Shown here: positions 7,301 through 7,563 of the stretch, one piece after another
Position numbering within the stretch: the stretch's first letter is position 1
Layout of the letters: each line of letters starts with the position of its first letter
Origin: Alistipes sp.
GTDB lineage: Bacteria > Bacteroidota > Bacteroidia > Bacteroidales > Rikenellaceae
NCBI GenBank assembly: GCA_017561105.1
Contig: JAFZDR010000055.1
Location: 1 to 7,563, forward strand
Reading direction: 5' to 3'
DNA: 7,563 bases
The notes under the pieces: model-generated
Told to the model about the DNA's origin: nothing
Seen by the model: only the letters and a program-made list of their open reading frames with translations
Database searches by the model: none
Made by a program: the position numbers and the translations under genes

Positions 7301-7563
7301 TCGCCTTCAACAACCGACATCTTCAACTACGGCCCTATCAGGGTTGAGAGTAGTAATTTGTACGATGTGAAAGTTGGTGGAGTATCTACATTTCTTGGTG
7401 GCCTATCGAACAATATCGTAAACCACGAAACTGGTACAATTTATGTTAATTCTACCACTCGTCGCCATTTGCATTTTGCAGGTGTATCTTGTATTATCAA
7501 GGATACTGCAAACGATATTTACAACTATGGAGATGTTACTATCGAGGGAAAGGTTGGCCATAC
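4328..7563 (+). CDS. Surface lipoprotein with fimbrillin-like N-domain and GLUG-like repeats (3' end outside window)
   Basis: Open from ATG 4328 to the window edge: 1078 codons and two extra bases, no stop. The start of the protein closely follows the paralogue at 799: signal peptide with FVAVAILFAGFA and Cys20, acidic TTDVTDD after it, SLEESRTQLGE at 43-53, AWSADDAISVNG at 62-73, and KAGAVREF at 251-258 closing the fimbrillin-like domain. Residues 272-332 are the entry to the repeats (DKETL, DVDMTGETW, NGNGYAIKGM, PLFG). From residue 379 on there are about 17 GLUG-like repeats, e.g. TNYGDVWLTG, HNYGNVTIDE..ICGGLIG, CRNYGAINYY..YIGGCLG, and the window ends inside one (YNYGDVTIEG). The acidic tail seen in the other two genes has not been reached, so this protein is longer than its 1079-residue neighbour. 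It has its own promoter. The expected role is a surface-exposed lipid-anchored adhesin or structural protein; the ligand is unknown. Confidence 0.93.
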   Translation, partial: MKNFTRLFVAVAILFAGFACTTDVTDDLGVQVNGAGQTTLTLSLEESRTQLGEAVNGLYPVAWSADDAISVNGVKSGSIVISENASVATFAFDGVLNYPYAVAYPATVEGQVLFADQQSHTEGTFANGAAAMYGYAEAEGGMALKHLTGVLKIGITGDKTLTFAQISNVNRLPIAGAFNLDFAEGELAPTSASKEVISYSFGDGVQLSNEPIYIHVAVPAGVYGELYVTLYDTEGGVMYATVKANDEKPLKAGAVREFSNSIAYTPHSSLFVIRDKETLRAFAEVAPGSTQDALFVADVDMTGETWTPIENYLGTLNGNGYAIKGMTAPLFGKAFCSIKGLHLVDVNIEETADPAVGALARTLSGGGYQNGFIDVFPSVENCSVTGSVVLNNATTYVKNSSYNDYGQTVAAGLVGRAYGVTFRDCVNKARVEVKQCFPAGHTTSLYPSVGGIIGYLSYTNHTASGTDVAIISNLYNLKNYGDVSLAGVEYTGELTVSKYSSMKPYIGGIVGCSHAGNGDCEVRNMTNYGDVWLTGKLGNGCSLSGTFGYVKTLKGSHFYNHGNVYAKNAEFRYLYVGAGVGYCGDTTALDSVHNYGNVTIDETVTCGSIICGGLIGYQGSGFAAADAGHSIISNSSNSGAITVSCEDLAADLHDGSALYYRVGGLSGWTQHYIVNCNNLKSGTVTCTGSIHNYDTSNYSVCVAGLVGYKTVNAIDNSRNDADVICHLDMTKGADGTVKDKAYSGTTVRLNIGGICGYTNLPCREVTNNGKIEWSGDAAGQLRIGGVYAQGNTVSANLPQFEKCVNNGEVVIKSGSKIGDQLMIGGVAAFMHKNTDCTNNGAVTIEDNVSWSATYAYIGGAAGYTCGTTTNLVNNAPLTIGKGCSMGTATHNYIGGTLGQLYADKAIGLENTAKGVITIGESDFTGYVLLGGCMGTAPSVKTDGKTTLNESITNCRNYGAINYYATHSKSLTHYIGGCLGYIYEVSVSGKLISPSTTDIFNYGPIRVESSNLYDVKVGGVSTFLGGLSNNIVNHETGTIYVNSTTRRHLHFAGVSCIIKDTANDIYNYGDVTIEGKVGH
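5462..7563 (+). repeat. GLUG-like beta-helix repeat region of the third lipoprotein
   Basis: Residues 379 to the window edge hold about 17 imperfect units of 30-50 residues with the pattern N-[YNHS]-G-x-[IV]-x-[hydrophobic], a variable loop, then [YV]-[IV]-G-G-x-x-G. The units differ clearly from those of the gene at 799, while the N-terminal domains stay similar. The region continues past the window, so the total repeat number is unknown. Confidence 0.8.

Overview
The window looks like a chromosomal segment from a Bacteroidales gut-type bacterium. The evidence is two promoters of the Bacteroidetes form (TTTG, 19-20 bp, TAnnTTTG), A-rich leaders without Shine-Dalgarno sequences, and lipoproteins with a fimbrillin-like front half. 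Strong use of AAG, TTG, CTC and TCG codons would fit Alistipes or a relative, but I cannot fix the genus from sequence alone. All genes read on the + strand and no RNA gene, insertion sequence or CRISPR array was found.

Layout: (1) 1-523, the 3' end of a large surface-protein gene; (2) 545-661, a 38-residue small ORF; (3) 671-742, a 7-bp tandem repeat and a strong intrinsic terminator; (4) 734-765, a promoter; (5) 799-4038, a complete 1079-residue lipoprotein gene; (6) 4062-4178, a second, almost identical 38-residue ORF; (7) 4201-4234, a second terminator; (8) 4254-4284, a second promoter; (9) 4328 to the window end, a third lipoprotein gene, open for 1078 codons without a stop.

The window is therefore a tandem array of one repeated unit of about 3.5 kb: promoter, large lipoprotein, small ORF, terminator. 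Only the middle unit is complete. The large proteins share a signal peptide, a fimbrillin-like domain of about 240 residues, and a long series of about 17 imperfect Asn/Gly-rich GLUG-like repeats that should form an elongated beta-helix. The two visible C-termini share an acidic/aromatic tail. The proteins differ strongly in the repeats, while the small ORF and its flanks are 135/139 bases identical between units.

The likely reading is a family of outer-surface, adhesin-like lipoproteins, each transcribed from its own promoter together with a small cytosolic-looking peptide of unknown function. The most interesting point is the coupling of a hypervariable surface protein to a nearly invariant small ORF in each unit. 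Function and any variation mechanism remain inference.
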